64,000 nucleotides of DNA, from assembly GCA_016281605.1 (NCBI GenBank), contig JAEEJA010000016.1, forward strand, positions 24,292 to 88,291, given 5' to 3'. The position numbers were made by a program, and so were the translations under genes. Under the pieces are notes generated by a model. It searched no databases and was not told the DNA's origin. It worked only from the letters and a program-made list of their open reading frames with translations. This stretch comes from Lachnospiraceae bacterium. GTDB taxonomy: Bacteria; Bacillota; Clostridia; Lachnospirales; Lachnospiraceae. Below, piece after piece: positions 34,381-45,044 of this stretch (positions within the stretch are counted from its first letter, which is position 1; each line of letters begins with the position of its first letter).

Positions 34381-34394
34381 GATTCGATAGAATC
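34381..34394 (+). other. Small palindrome between the esterase and atpB
   Basis: GATTC and GAATC flank four bases immediately after the esterase stop. A hairpin without a T run, so not a full terminator; the atp operon may be partly read from upstream. Confidence 0.35.
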
Positions 34395-34425
34395 CTAATA
34401 CAATAAAAAGAAAGGGGAGTGTAGA

Positions 34426-35121
34426 TTGGACAAATTTGTAGAAGAGCTGCTTTCTGAAATAGAAATAGAAGTGGCTTTTACCATCCCCATATTCGGTGGT
34501 ATAGATATTTATGAATCCACAGTTGGTTGTTGGATTGTTATGGGAGTATTGATACTTATAGCAATCATACTAGGCAGGAATCTAAAGGTTAAGGATATAT
34601 CTAAAAGACAGGCTCTTGCTGAGCTGCTGGTTGTCAAGGCCTATGGATTCATAGAGGGAATCATGGGGGAAAAATACGGAAAGCGCTTCGCACCGTACTT
34701 AATTACAGTGCTTGCATATATAGGTACGTTGAATATAACAGGTATGTTTGGCCTTAAGCCACCTACTAAGGATCTCAATGTAACCATAGCTTTGGCGCTT
34801 ATGACAATCCTCATTACAGAGGGAGCTGGTATCCGGTTTAAAGGAATAAAAGGATGGCTTAAATCCTTTGTTTCCCCGGTTGCTATAGTATTGCCAATAA
34901 ACGTTTTAGAGATAGCTATTAAGCCTATGTCCCTATGTTTTCGTTTATTTGGTAATGTTTTGGGAGCTTTTATCATCATGGCGATGTTAGAGCTTGTTAT
35001 CCCAATATTTGTACCTGTAGTTTTCAGCTTGTATTTCGATATATTTGATGGCTTTTTACAGGCTTATGTATTTACATTCCTGTCAGCCATGTATATAGCT
35101 GAGATGCTTGAAGAAGATTAA
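34426..35121 (+). CDS. atpB: ATP synthase Fo subunit a
   Basis: A 231-residue membrane protein forming the ion half-channels beside the c-ring. About five or six helices; the essential arginine is in KPMSLCFRLFGNVLGA (about residues 165-180). TTG start with AAAGGGGAG upstream. It is the first gene of the operon; the usual atpI is missing, and an esterase gene lies where it would be. The N-terminus is acidic (EELLSEIEIE). Confidence 0.95.
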   Translation: MDKFVEELLSEIEIEVAFTIPIFGGIDIYESTVGCWIVMGVLILIAIILGRNLKVKDISKRQALAELLVVKAYGFIEGIMGEKYGKRFAPYLITVLAYIGTLNITGMFGLKPPTKDLNVTIALALMTILITEGAGIRFKGIKGWLKSFVSPVAIVLPINVLEIAIKPMSLCFRLFGNVLGAFIIMAMLELVIPIFVPVVFSLYFDIFDGFLQAYVFTFLSAMYIAEMLEED

Positions 35122-35153
35122 AATTATTATTATCAGAAAAGGAGAAAAATCTT

Positions 35154-35384
35154 ATGTCAACAGGATTAATCGCATTAGGTGCAGGACTTGCTGTTCTTGC
35201 GTGTTTTGGAGTAGGTTTAGGTATAGCAGGAGCTACAGGAAAGGCAGTTGAGGCATGTGCCAGACAGCCTGAGGCACAGAAGAAAATAACAACACTTTTG
35301 CTTCTCGGTGGTGCTCTTGCAGAGGCAACAGCTATTTATGCATTTGTTATCGCACTGCTTATAATATTCGTACTCGGTAAGTAA
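35154..35384 (+). CDS. atpE: ATP synthase Fo subunit c
   Basis: A 76-residue two-helix proteolipid forming the rotor ring. The polar loop is ARQPEAQ (residues 36-42), and the ion-binding carboxylate is the Glu in GGALAEATAIY (about residue 57). Relative to sodium-type rings, the Gln in the first helix is replaced by Ile and the Ser after the Glu by Ala, so proton coupling is more likely. The AAGGAG ribosome site is strong. Two hairpins follow the gene, which may raise its yield relative to other subunits. Confidence 0.96.
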   Translation: MSTGLIALGAGLAVLACFGVGLGIAGATGKAVEACARQPEAQKKITTLLLLGGALAEATAIYAFVIALLIIFVLGK

Positions 35385-35399
35385 TTAGGTAAAGGCTTT

Positions 35400-35442
35400 T
35401 TATCGGTGTGTGAATTGCCGATAAATACAGGTATTAAACCTG
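35400..35442 (+). promoter_or_regulatory. Tandem hairpins between atpE and atpF
   Basis: TTATCGG 35400-35406 pairs with CCGATAA 35418-35424, and CAGGT 35428-35432 with ACCTG 35438-35442. Neither has a T run, so RNA stability or processing, or partial termination, is more likely than full stop. Confidence 0.55.
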
Positions 35443-35460
35443 GAAGGAGATTATTTCGAT

Positions 35461-35994
35461 ATGCTTAAGATAGATTTCTGGAATATATTAATAAACGTCA
35501 TAAATATCGTTATTCTCTTTGCTGCCCTTAGATTTTTTCTTTTTAAGAAGGTTAACAATATCCTTGATGAACGTAAAAAAATAGCTGAAAATGAAACAGA
35601 GGAAGCTAAGAATATCAAGGATGAAGCTCTGCTTTTAAAATCAGAGTATGAGCAGAAAAAGATAGACATAGAAAATGAAAAGGAAGGCATCATAAGCGAT
35701 GCTGTTTCCAAGGCTGAAGGTGAATATAAAAGGATTTTGGATGAAGCTCACACTGATGCAGTTAAGACTAAGGAACAGATTATGTCCGAAGCAGAGAAGA
35801 GTAGGGATAAGATCATAAAGCAGGCTATGGATGAAAAGGCTGAGATTTTATCACAGGCAGAGAAGGATATAGCTGATATGGTTGTGGATGCTGCAGTTAA
35901 GGTTTCAGCCAACAGTCTGGAGAAGAGAAGCAACGAGCAGTTTAACAGTGATATCTATGATGAATTTATAAAAAAAGCAGGTGATACGAATTGA
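35461..35994 (+). CDS. atpF: ATP synthase Fo subunit b
   Basis: A 177-residue stator subunit: one N-terminal membrane helix (about residues 6-25, NILINVINIVILFAALRFFLF) and a long coiled coil rich in Glu, Lys and Ala to about residue 150, which reaches up to the delta domain on F1. GGAAGGAG precedes the ATG. Its TGA stop overlaps the TTG start of the delta-alpha gene by four bases, so the two are translationally coupled. Confidence 0.95.
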   Translation: MLKIDFWNILINVINIVILFAALRFFLFKKVNNILDERKKIAENETEEAKNIKDEALLLKSEYEQKKIDIENEKEGIISDAVSKAEGEYKRILDEAHTDAVKTKEQIMSEAEKSRDKIIKQAMDEKAEILSQAEKDIADMVVDAAVKVSANSLEKRSNEQFNSDIYDEFIKKAGDTN

Positions 35995-38195
35995 TAGAGG
36001 CAGCTAAAGAATATGCTCACAAGTTTATCGGTATGAAGGTTTCGAGAACTTCCATTCAGAAGGCACTCGAAACACTGGAACTATTACCGCAGGTGAGGAT
36101 GGAATTTGAAAATCTCTCTATATCATTGGAAAGAAAGCATGCCGTTATCGATAGCGTGTTTCCGGCAGATATGAGAGATGCAATGAAGTTATTATGCGAT
36201 AATAATGACTTTAAGTACTTTACGGATATATATAATGAATTTATGTCCCTGAGTCGTACATTTTACGAAAGCGAGATAACCGCCGAGCTGCGTTATGTTA
36301 CACCGCCTACTGAGGAACAGCTTTTAGCAATAAAGAAGTTTCTTATGAAGCGTCACTCCCTGGATGAAGTTATAATCGAGCAGGTTAAGGATTTAAGTCT
36401 TGTGAATGGCTTTGTTATAAGATTTAAATCTGAGGAGTATGACTGGAGTGAAAAGGGCAGAGCAAATCAATTAAGAGACCACCTAGAAAGCGTCATGAGT
36501 GAGGCAGGAGCAAGTGATGTCAGCAGAAAAAAGCTTCTTTCACTTCTCAAGGGTGGTATTGAGGATTTCGATCTTCATGCTGATCATAGTGAAGTGGGTG
36601 ACGTAGGAAGCGTTGGCGACGGTATAGCTATCGTAAAGGGCTTAGAGCACGCATTTAACGGAGAGATAGTTATATTTGACGACGGAACCCGTGGAATGGT
36701 TCAGGAAATAAGAAGAAACGAACTCGGAGTAGTACTGTTCGGAAGAGATACGGGAGTTAAGGAAGGCACCAGAGTTGTGAGAACCGGCAACATGGCAGGT
36801 ATCGGTGTCGGAGAGTGCTATTTGGGAAGAATAATAAATGCGCTGGGAGAAGCGGTAGATGATGGAGATGAACTAAAGGTAACACAATTCAGACCATTGG
36901 AGTGTCCTGCTCCTTCTATAGTTGACAGACAGTCTGTATCTGTGCCTCTTGAAACAGGAATACTTGCTATAGATTCCATGTTTCCTATAGGTAGAGGTCA
37001 AAGAGAGCTTATAATAGGTGACAGGCAGACAGGTAAAACATCTATTGCCATTGATGCTATCATAAATCAAAGAGGTAAGGATGTTATCTGTATCTATGTT
37101 GCTATAGGACAGAAGGCGTCAACTGTTGCAAAGATAGTAAATAATTTAAAGAAAGCAGGAGCTATGGACTATACCATAGTTGTACAGGCTACCGCAGCCG
37201 ATCCCGCTCCGCTGCAGTATATAGCGCCTTACTCAGGCACATCACTTGCAGAGTACTTTATGTATAAGGGAAAGGATGTGCTTATAGTCTACGATGACCT
37301 TTCAAAGCATGCTGTAAGCTACAGAACTATTTCATTGCTTTTAGAGCGTTCACCGGGACGTGAGGCTTACCCGGGAGATGTATTTTACCTGCATTCAAGA
37401 CTTCTAGAGAGGTCAAGTCGCTTGTCAAAGGCGGCAGGAGGCGGCTCCATAACAGCTCTGCCTATCATAGAGACTCAGGCTGGTGATGTATCAGCTTACA
37501 TACCAACCAATGTCATATCTATAACCGATGGACAGATATACTTAGAATCAGAGCTTTTCTTCGAGGGACAGAGACCGGCGGTAAATGTAGGTCTTTCTGT
37601 ATCCCGTGTAGGTGGCGCTGCTCAGACAAAGGCTATGAAAAAAGCTGCAGGATCACTTCGTATAGACCTTGCACAGTATAAGGAAATGGAAGTGTTTACC
37701 CAGTTCTCATCAGATCTTGATGACAATACTAAAAACATGCTTACCTACGGAAAATCCCTTATGTCGCTCCTTAAGCAACCATTAGGAGAACCTATAAGCC
37801 ATGAGGGCCAGGTTATATCGTTAATCTCAGCGGTTTCAGGCAAGCTTTTTTCAGGACTTGAGAGTAAGGCTGTAAAGCATTTACAGATGGACATAATAGC
37901 CTACTTTGAGAAAGCGTATCCGGATATAATTAAGAAGCTTGCTACTGAGAAGACATATGATGATAATCTTAAAGAAATAATAATTGCCATAGCTTCTAAG
38001 TACAGAGAAAGCTGGATAAAGGGCGAAAGACCGGCTGTAGGCTTCGACATGCCTGAGTTTAATTTGTCTTCTGAATCTGCGGATGTTAGCAATCAGGCAG
38101 AGGGTGAAAAAGAGGTAAAAGAAGAGCTATCATCAGATAAATCAATACCCAATAAACCAAAGAAGAAAAAATCAGGTAAAAAGAAAAAGAAATAA
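35991..38195 (+). CDS. atpHA: ATP synthase delta-alpha fusion (OSCP/delta + alpha)
   Basis: One 734-residue ORF encodes two subunits normally made separately. Residues 1 to about 168 are a complete delta (ELLPQVRMEFENL, central ELRYVTPPTEEQLLAIK, ending FVIRFKSEEYDWSEKGRANQLRDHL). Residues from about 169 are a complete alpha: beta-barrel VGDGIAIVKGL, P-loop GDRQTGKT at 343-350, arginine finger SRVG with Arg539. The alpha part begins at an in-frame Met169 (ATG 36495), the likely ancestral alpha start. The C-terminus has an extra tail of about 50 residues ending in a lysine run. TTG start coupled to atpF. Confidence 0.93.
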   Translation: MIEAAKEYAHKFIGMKVSRTSIQKALETLELLPQVRMEFENLSISLERKHAVIDSVFPADMRDAMKLLCDNNDFKYFTDIYNEFMSLSRTFYESEITAELRYVTPPTEEQLLAIKKFLMKRHSLDEVIIEQVKDLSLVNGFVIRFKSEEYDWSEKGRANQLRDHLESVMSEAGASDVSRKKLLSLLKGGIEDFDLHADHSEVGDVGSVGDGIAIVKGLEHAFNGEIVIFDDGTRGMVQEIRRNELGVVLFGRDTGVKEGTRVVRTGNMAGIGVGECYLGRIINALGEAVDDGDELKVTQFRPLECPAPSIVDRQSVSVPLETGILAIDSMFPIGRGQRELIIGDRQTGKTSIAIDAIINQRGKDVICIYVAIGQKASTVAKIVNNLKKAGAMDYTIVVQATAADPAPLQYIAPYSGTSLAEYFMYKGKDVLIVYDDLSKHAVSYRTISLLLERSPGREAYPGDVFYLHSRLLERSSRLSKAAGGGSITALPIIETQAGDVSAYIPTNVISITDGQIYLESELFFEGQRPAVNVGLSVSRVGGAAQTKAMKKAAGSLRIDLAQYKEMEVFTQFSSDLDDNTKNMLTYGKSLMSLLKQPLGEPISHEGQVISLISAVSGKLFSGLESKAVKHLQMDIIAYFEKAYPDIIKKLATEKTYDDNLKEIIIAIASKYRESWIKGERPAVGFDMPEFNLSSESADVSNQAEGEKEVKEELSSDKSIPNKPKKKKSGKKKKK

Positions 38196-38231
38196 TAAAT
38201 CAAGTATTGATATATAAAAGGAGGAAGGCTT

Positions 38232-40614
<2,383 letters not shown>

Positions 40615-40634
40615 AAAAGCGAGGAGGAAGATAA

Positions 40635-41054
40635 ATGGCAGAGACATTTATACTTAAGATACTGGCCTGTGATGAACTGTTTTTTGAGGGAGAAGTTATA
40701 CAGCTTGTATTTCCGACAAAGGACGGAGAGTGGGGAGTATTGGCAAACCATACTCAGATGGTTTCTACAGTGGTAATAGGAGAGATCAGATTTCAAACTC
40801 CGGATGAGAAGTGGCACAGTGCTATTGTTTCAGATGGTTTTATAGATGTAAGAAATAATAAAGCAAATGTTATAGTATATTCATGTGAAAGGCCTGAGGA
40901 TATAGATAGGTTTAGAGCAGAAGCTGCACTTGAAAGAGCAAAGGAGCAGATGATAACTCAGCAGAGTATAAAGGAATATCATATTTCTTCAGCATCTCTT
41001 GCAAGAGCTATGGCCAGACTTAAGTATTCGCAAAAGGATATTCAGGTAAGATAA
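40635..41054 (+). CDS. atpC: ATP synthase F1 subunit epsilon
   Basis: A 139-residue subunit at the foot of the shaft. N-terminal beta-sandwich (about 1-85: VFPTKDGEWGVLANHTQMVSTV) and a C-terminal helical hairpin (about 90-139), which in other bacteria can inhibit hydrolysis. GAGGAGG precedes the ATG. It ends the operon; a strong terminator follows after 20 bases. Confidence 0.95.
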   Translation: MAETFILKILACDELFFEGEVIQLVFPTKDGEWGVLANHTQMVSTVVIGEIRFQTPDEKWHSAIVSDGFIDVRNNKANVIVYSCERPEDIDRFRAEAALERAKEQMITQQSIKEYHISSASLARAMARLKYSQKDIQVR

Positions 41055-41073
41055 AACAAATATAGTAAAAAGC

Positions 41074-41101
41074 AAAAAGCCCGAGTTTTTCGGGCTTTTT
41101 G
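41074..41101 (+). terminator. Terminator of the ATP synthase operon
   Basis: AAAAAGCCCG at 41074-41083 pairs with CGGGCTTTTT at 41091-41100, with the T run. Confidence 0.93.
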
Positions 41102-41114
41102 TTAAGAAAGGAGT

Positions 41115-41149
41115 GAATCGGATTTTGAGGGAGATCAAATATCCGATTC
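41115..41149. other. Hairpin between convergent atpC and prs
   Basis: GAATCGGAT at 41115-41123 pairs with ATCCGATTC at 41141-41149, extended inward by TTTGA/TCAAA. No T run on either strand immediately after it; an RNA stability element or relic is possible. A small AAAGGAG site lies just before it. Confidence 0.45.
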
Positions 41150-41263
41150 TAAAATGAAAAAATGAAAAAGAATCTATCAAAAAACTTATTATCAATCTCT
41201 ACAAAGTCAATAATACAATCTAAATGTGTCTAAACTTTGAAATGATAAAAAATATTTGAATAA

Positions 41264-42439
41264 TTATCTTTGACCGTATTTTTTCATAACCTCCTGAATT
41301 CTCTCTGTTGGGCTTAAGAGCTCGCTTATGGAGTGATCATGATTAAGTGTATCGATAAGAAGAGCAACATACTTGCTCATATCTACACTTATGTAATAAT
41401 CCCTTTCAAGAAGCTCCTGTGGTTGATATATAAGATTTGTAGTGAGAACTTTATATATAAGTCCCTGCTCTACAGCTTCGTCGAACTTCTTCATACCATT
41501 GGTAAAGAGACCAAATGTTGAAACTGCGAAAATTCTGTTAGCTTTACGGCGCTTAAGCTCCTTAGCTACATCTATCATACTTTCACCTGAAGAAATCATA
41601 TCGTCAACTATGACAACATCCTTACCCTCTACGTCAGAGCCTAAGAATTCATGTGCCATGATAGGATTTCTTCCGTCTACTATACGTGAATAATCCCTTC
41701 TCTTGTAGAACATACCTATATCGAGGCTTAATACGTTAGCAAAGTAAATAGCTCTGCTCATACCACCTTCATCAGGAGATATAATCATCATATGATCTGA
41801 ATCAATCTTTAAATCGTTAATGTTTTTCAGAAGTGCCTTTATAAATTGATATGTAGGCTGAACTGTTTCAAAACCCTTCAAAGGAATTGCATTTTGAACT
41901 CTTGGATCGTGAGCATCAAAGGTTATTATACTTTCAACACCCATCTGTGAAAGCTCCTGAAGTGCAAGTGCACAGTCAAGTGATTCACGTGCAGATCTTC
42001 TATGCTGACGACTTTCATAAAGAAATGGCATGATAACGGTTATTCTTCTTGCCTTTCCACCTACAGCAGCTATAAGTCTCTTAAGATCCTGATAATGATC
42101 GTCAGGTGACATATGATTTGTTTGTCCGCATACAGTATATGTAAGACTGTAGTTACAAACATCTACAAGAATGTATAAATCGTCTCCTCTTACAGACTCG
42201 TGAATGATACCCTTTGCTTCTCCTGAACCAAAACGTGGACATTTGGTGTCAAGTAAGTAGTGATCTCTGGAATAATCAGCTATAGTAGATACAGCTGCGC
42301 CCTCTAAGTTAGCTCTCTCTTTTCTCCACTCTACGATGTAGTCACTAACCTTCTGACCCATAGTTTTACTGCTCTCAAGAGCAACGATACCAAGCTTTCC
42401 TACAGGAATAGTGCCTGCAAGTTTGTCATGTCGTTTCAT
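41264..42439 (-). CDS. prs: Ribose-phosphate diphosphokinase, long divergent form
   Basis: Makes PRPP from ribose 5-phosphate and ATP for purine, pyrimidine, NAD, His and Trp synthesis. At 391 residues it exceeds the normal 315. The PRPP loop VIVDDMISSGESMIDVA is clear (about residues 275-291), and FDAHDPRVQNA (about 180-190) matches the flexible catalytic region. The usual KDRP-like loop is replaced by RQHRRSARESLD. N-terminal 50-60 residues are extra. ATG 42439 has GGAGG; an upstream start covers that site. The divergence suggests a second PRPP synthase type. Confidence 0.85.
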   Translation of the reverse strand: MKRHDKLAGTIPVGKLGIVALESSKTMGQKVSDYIVEWRKERANLEGAAVSTIADYSRDHYLLDTKCPRFGSGEAKGIIHESVRGDDLYILVDVCNYSLTYTVCGQTNHMSPDDHYQDLKRLIAAVGGKARRITVIMPFLYESRQHRRSARESLDCALALQELSQMGVESIITFDAHDPRVQNAIPLKGFETVQPTYQFIKALLKNINDLKIDSDHMMIISPDEGGMSRAIYFANVLSLDIGMFYKRRDYSRIVDGRNPIMAHEFLGSDVEGKDVVIVDDMISSGESMIDVAKELKRRKANRIFAVSTFGLFTNGMKKFDEAVEQGLIYKVLTTNLIYQPQELLERDYYISVDMSKYVALLIDTLNHDHSISELLSPTERIQEVMKKYGQR

Positions 42440-42505
42440 AATTTCCTCCATCTTTCCTTTATTGATTATTTAGTTATGATGTAAAAGGTTATTTTACCTC
42501 ATATT

Positions 42506-42532
42506 TTTATAATATATCTTGATTTATGTCAA
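42506..42532 (-). promoter_or_regulatory. Promoter of prs
   Basis: On the minus strand TTGACA (42532-42527) and TATAAA (42511-42506) are separated by 15 bases, a short spacer. An AGGT/ACCT inverted repeat (42486-42499) lies between it and the ribosome site. Confidence 0.5.
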
Positions 42533-42551
42533 TACAAAAATCAAAATTATA

Positions 42552-43523
42552 TTAATCTCTGTAAGGCTTCCTTAGATCTTCACCTACAATCCTAAGGAAG
42601 GTATAGTATCCCACAATTCTGGAAGTGATGCGCTCGCTGTAGCGCTTTCTAAGGTCACTTATCTCGAGATTTGAGGATATAATAGTTGATTTTTCAGTGA
42701 GTATTCTATTATCAATCATATGATAGAGTTCGGAATCCGTAAATGAATTGGATAATTCTGTGCCCAGGTCATCTATTATAAGTAAATCGCAAGAATCTAT
42801 AAAGTCCATGTATTCATCATCTTTAGTACGATTGAACTTTTTGTCTGAAAGCAACTCAAAAAAGTTGATAGCCGTAAGATAAATAACCGAATAAGCTTTA
42901 TCCATAAGGCTTTTTGCTATACAGTGTGTCAGGAAAGATTTACCTACTCCGGCTTCACCGTATATGTAAAAGCTTTCATGAGAATATTCAAAATTATTAA
43001 TAAAATTTTCTACAACTCCCATTACTCTTTTTATGTTTTCCATGGGGGTTAGAGGCGTTTCGTTATCATAAGGATATTTATCCTGATATAAGGAAATATT
43101 AAAGGTATCAAAGTTCTCTGTTGCCAGGATGTGATCTAGATTAGAGTATGTGTAGAGTAGTTTTGATGCCTTGCGTATAAAGCACTTACAAGGAGTCCTA
43201 CCTATAAAACCGGTGTCGTGGCAGGCAGGACAGCTGTACTTTACATCATATATATCACTGCTTATGCCGTATCTTCTCAAAAGCTCTACTTTACGATTGT
43301 TTAGTTCGTCTAACTTTGCCTGATAGTCTGTGTTATTGCTGTTTTTAAGGATATTTCGGCTGAAGCTGAGAGCACTGAGGGCAATCTCATCATCAGCTGC
43401 CTTTATATCCGGATATGTCTTATAAAGTGCTGCTATTCTGTTTTCTCGCCTATTTTCAGCTTCAATCCTCAGAGCTTCGTATTCATTCATTATATTCTTA
43501 AATTGCTGTTCTGATAATCCCAT
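42552..43523 (-). CDS. DnaC/DnaI-like helicase loader ATPase
   Basis: A 323-residue AAA+ protein of the DnaC/IstB group, which loads the replicative helicase. The N-terminal helical part leads to a zinc-binding pair CPAC (98-101) and CKC (112-114). The P-loop GEAGVGKS is at 189-196 and Walker B LLIIDDLGTE follows near 246-255. No transposase is near, so an IstB role is unlikely. It follows the DnaD-like gene by 30 bases, the same pairing as dnaB/dnaD-dnaI in Bacilli. GAAAGG precedes the ATG. Confidence 0.88.
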   Translation of the reverse strand: MGLSEQQFKNIMNEYEALRIEAENRRENRIAALYKTYPDIKAADDEIALSALSFSRNILKNSNNTDYQAKLDELNNRKVELLRRYGISSDIYDVKYSCPACHDTGFIGRTPCKCFIRKASKLLYTYSNLDHILATENFDTFNISLYQDKYPYDNETPLTPMENIKRVMGVVENFINNFEYSHESFYIYGEAGVGKSFLTHCIAKSLMDKAYSVIYLTAINFFELLSDKKFNRTKDDEYMDFIDSCDLLIIDDLGTELSNSFTDSELYHMIDNRILTEKSTIISSNLEISDLRKRYSERITSRIVGYYTFLRIVGEDLRKPYRD

Positions 43524-43553
43524 GATAAACCTTTCATATGTTATTAAAAGAGT

Positions 43554-44897
43554 TTAAAAACCGAGTGTTTCGGATAAAAGCCTTTTTTGCAAAGCCTTGT
43601 CCATCTCCGGGGTTATATTTCTTTGTTTATAACCCGTAAATGAATTTGGCTTTATGGATGAAGGAGCTGAAGTACTGAAGGAAGTATTGTTTCCTTGAGC
43701 TCTGCTGTTAGGGTTATTTGGCTTTATAATATCAGAGGAACCTGAATTATTAGGTATATATTTATCTCTGATATAGCTTTTTTGTTTGGAAGCGAAATCA
43801 TCGTCTGCCTTCTTTATATCCTGAAGTGTAGTAAAGCCATCCATATGCCACTGAGTGATTATCTTATCAATATAAGCAAAATTAGTTCCGGAAGTAAGCA
43901 GTATGGTACGTCTGCAGGCTTCCTTTATGATACTAAGATCGAAATTATAATAATTAAACCACTTTATAACATAATCCTTTTCAACAGGGGCAAGATTTCT
44001 TCTCATACCCAGTTCCCTTGCAACCTCGGAATATATGGAATTATTCATGTTAAAATGCTTCTTAGCGTCGTTTGAGGACATAATATTGTTATCAGACCAG
44101 ATTTTAGCTTCATTTATAAGCTGTGAACGGTTCAGACGATTGGACTGAGTAACGGACATACAGTAATCGTAAAGCTGTAATATACGGTCACTGGTAAATC
44201 CCAGGTTGTCGTAGAGATATGAAAGCACATCCTGATCGCCTGAGCTTATGGTAGATGAAGTTATTACCTCTATAGTGTCACAAAGCCAGCTAAAGTCTTT
44301 GTTGTTATCTTGAGAACGCTTCCTTTGAGGAGTGCTTATATTCTCAGAAAAACTGTTTTCATTATTATTTAAAGCAGTATTTAAATTGCTTGTAAAATCG
44401 TCATTATAACTGTTATTTAAATCATTATTTAAATCATTATTTAAATCAGTATTTAAAGGTTTTTCATCAAAGGTTGATTTACTAAAGGTACTTTCGTTAA
44501 ATGCAGTCACAGAAACTGAATTATCGGAGGAAACATCAGCTACGGTATCTGACAATAATACCGTATGATCAGATGCCTTCACATAGGTATCAAGGTCTGT
44601 AAAACTTAAGGAAGTTATATTTCCGTTAATGCTTCTCTCAAGCTTGAGTGCATTTTGATCCTCCCAGTATTTGAGTGACCTAAGTATATCTCTCTCGGTA
44701 AGATCAAGCTTTTCAGCAAGAAAAGAAAGGGTTATGCTGCCTTCTCCTGCTTGTATGCATTTGTTAATGTATATATAAACTTTAACATGGTTACCATTAC
44801 TTTTAAGCATATGATTCTCGATGAAATTATTGGATATGCTTGTTGTTTTTGTTGAATTCCCTGAGCATAGTATAATGTTATCCATATCAGAACTCAT
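43554..44897 (-). CDS. DnaD-domain replication initiation protein
   Basis: A 447-residue protein with an N-terminal winged-helix-like region (about 25-85: LSFLAEKLDLTERDILRSLKYWE) and two DnaD-type helical domains (about 205-275 and 295-365; ending DKIITQWHMDGFTT with the YxxxIxxW-like pattern). A long Asn/Ser/Asp-rich linker lies between (about 115-200) and is encoded partly by a tandem 12-base repeat. It probably works with the downstream DnaC-like ATPase in primosome assembly. GGAGG precedes the ATG. A DnaA-box cluster lies upstream. Confidence 0.85.
   Translation of the reverse strand: MSSDMDNIILCSGNSTKTTSISNNFIENHMLKSNGNHVKVYIYINKCIQAGEGSITLSFLAEKLDLTERDILRSLKYWEDQNALKLERSINGNITSLSFTDLDTYVKASDHTVLLSDTVADVSSDNSVSVTAFNESTFSKSTFDEKPLNTDLNNDLNNDLNNSYNDDFTSNLNTALNNNENSFSENISTPQRKRSQDNNKDFSWLCDTIEVITSSTISSGDQDVLSYLYDNLGFTSDRILQLYDYCMSVTQSNRLNRSQLINEAKIWSDNNIMSSNDAKKHFNMNNSIYSEVARELGMRRNLAPVEKDYVIKWFNYYNFDLSIIKEACRRTILLTSGTNFAYIDKIITQWHMDGFTTLQDIKKADDDFASKQKSYIRDKYIPNNSGSSDIIKPNNPNSRAQGNNTSFSTSAPSSIKPNSFTGYKQRNITPEMDKALQKRLLSETLGF
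44405..44456. repeat. Tandem 12-base repeat within the DnaD-like gene
   Basis: ATTTAAATCATT-type units repeat about four times in register, encoding repeated DLNN residues in the linker. Being a multiple of three, copy changes would keep the frame. Confidence 0.75.
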
Positions 44898-45000
44898 TCT
44901 CTAACTGCCTCCTTGGCAAAATATAGTCTCATATAATCAGATAAAAATGTCTTATCTGAATAAGCTTTCTAGAGTTTAACAAAAAAGAGATAAAAATGCA

Positions 45001-45043
45001 AATCCAAACCCCGGTGAATAACGTGTTTAAAAGGGTTTGGGTT
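45001..45043 (-). terminator. Probable weak terminator of murC
   Basis: AATCCAAACCC at 45001-45011 pairs with GGGTTTGGGTT at 45033-45043 (one G-T pair). On the minus strand a T-rich stretch follows after four bases. Confidence 0.4.
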
Positions 45044-45044
45044 A

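Noticed and set aside
41108..41155. Tiny frame after an AAAGGAG site downstream of atpC
   Set aside because: Only about 10-14 codons, sitting wholly in a hairpin after the operon terminator; more likely a structural RNA relic.
42552..43523. IstB transposition helper
   Set aside because: No transposase, terminal repeats or target duplications are present, and the gene pairs with a DnaD-like gene, so a helicase loader fits better.
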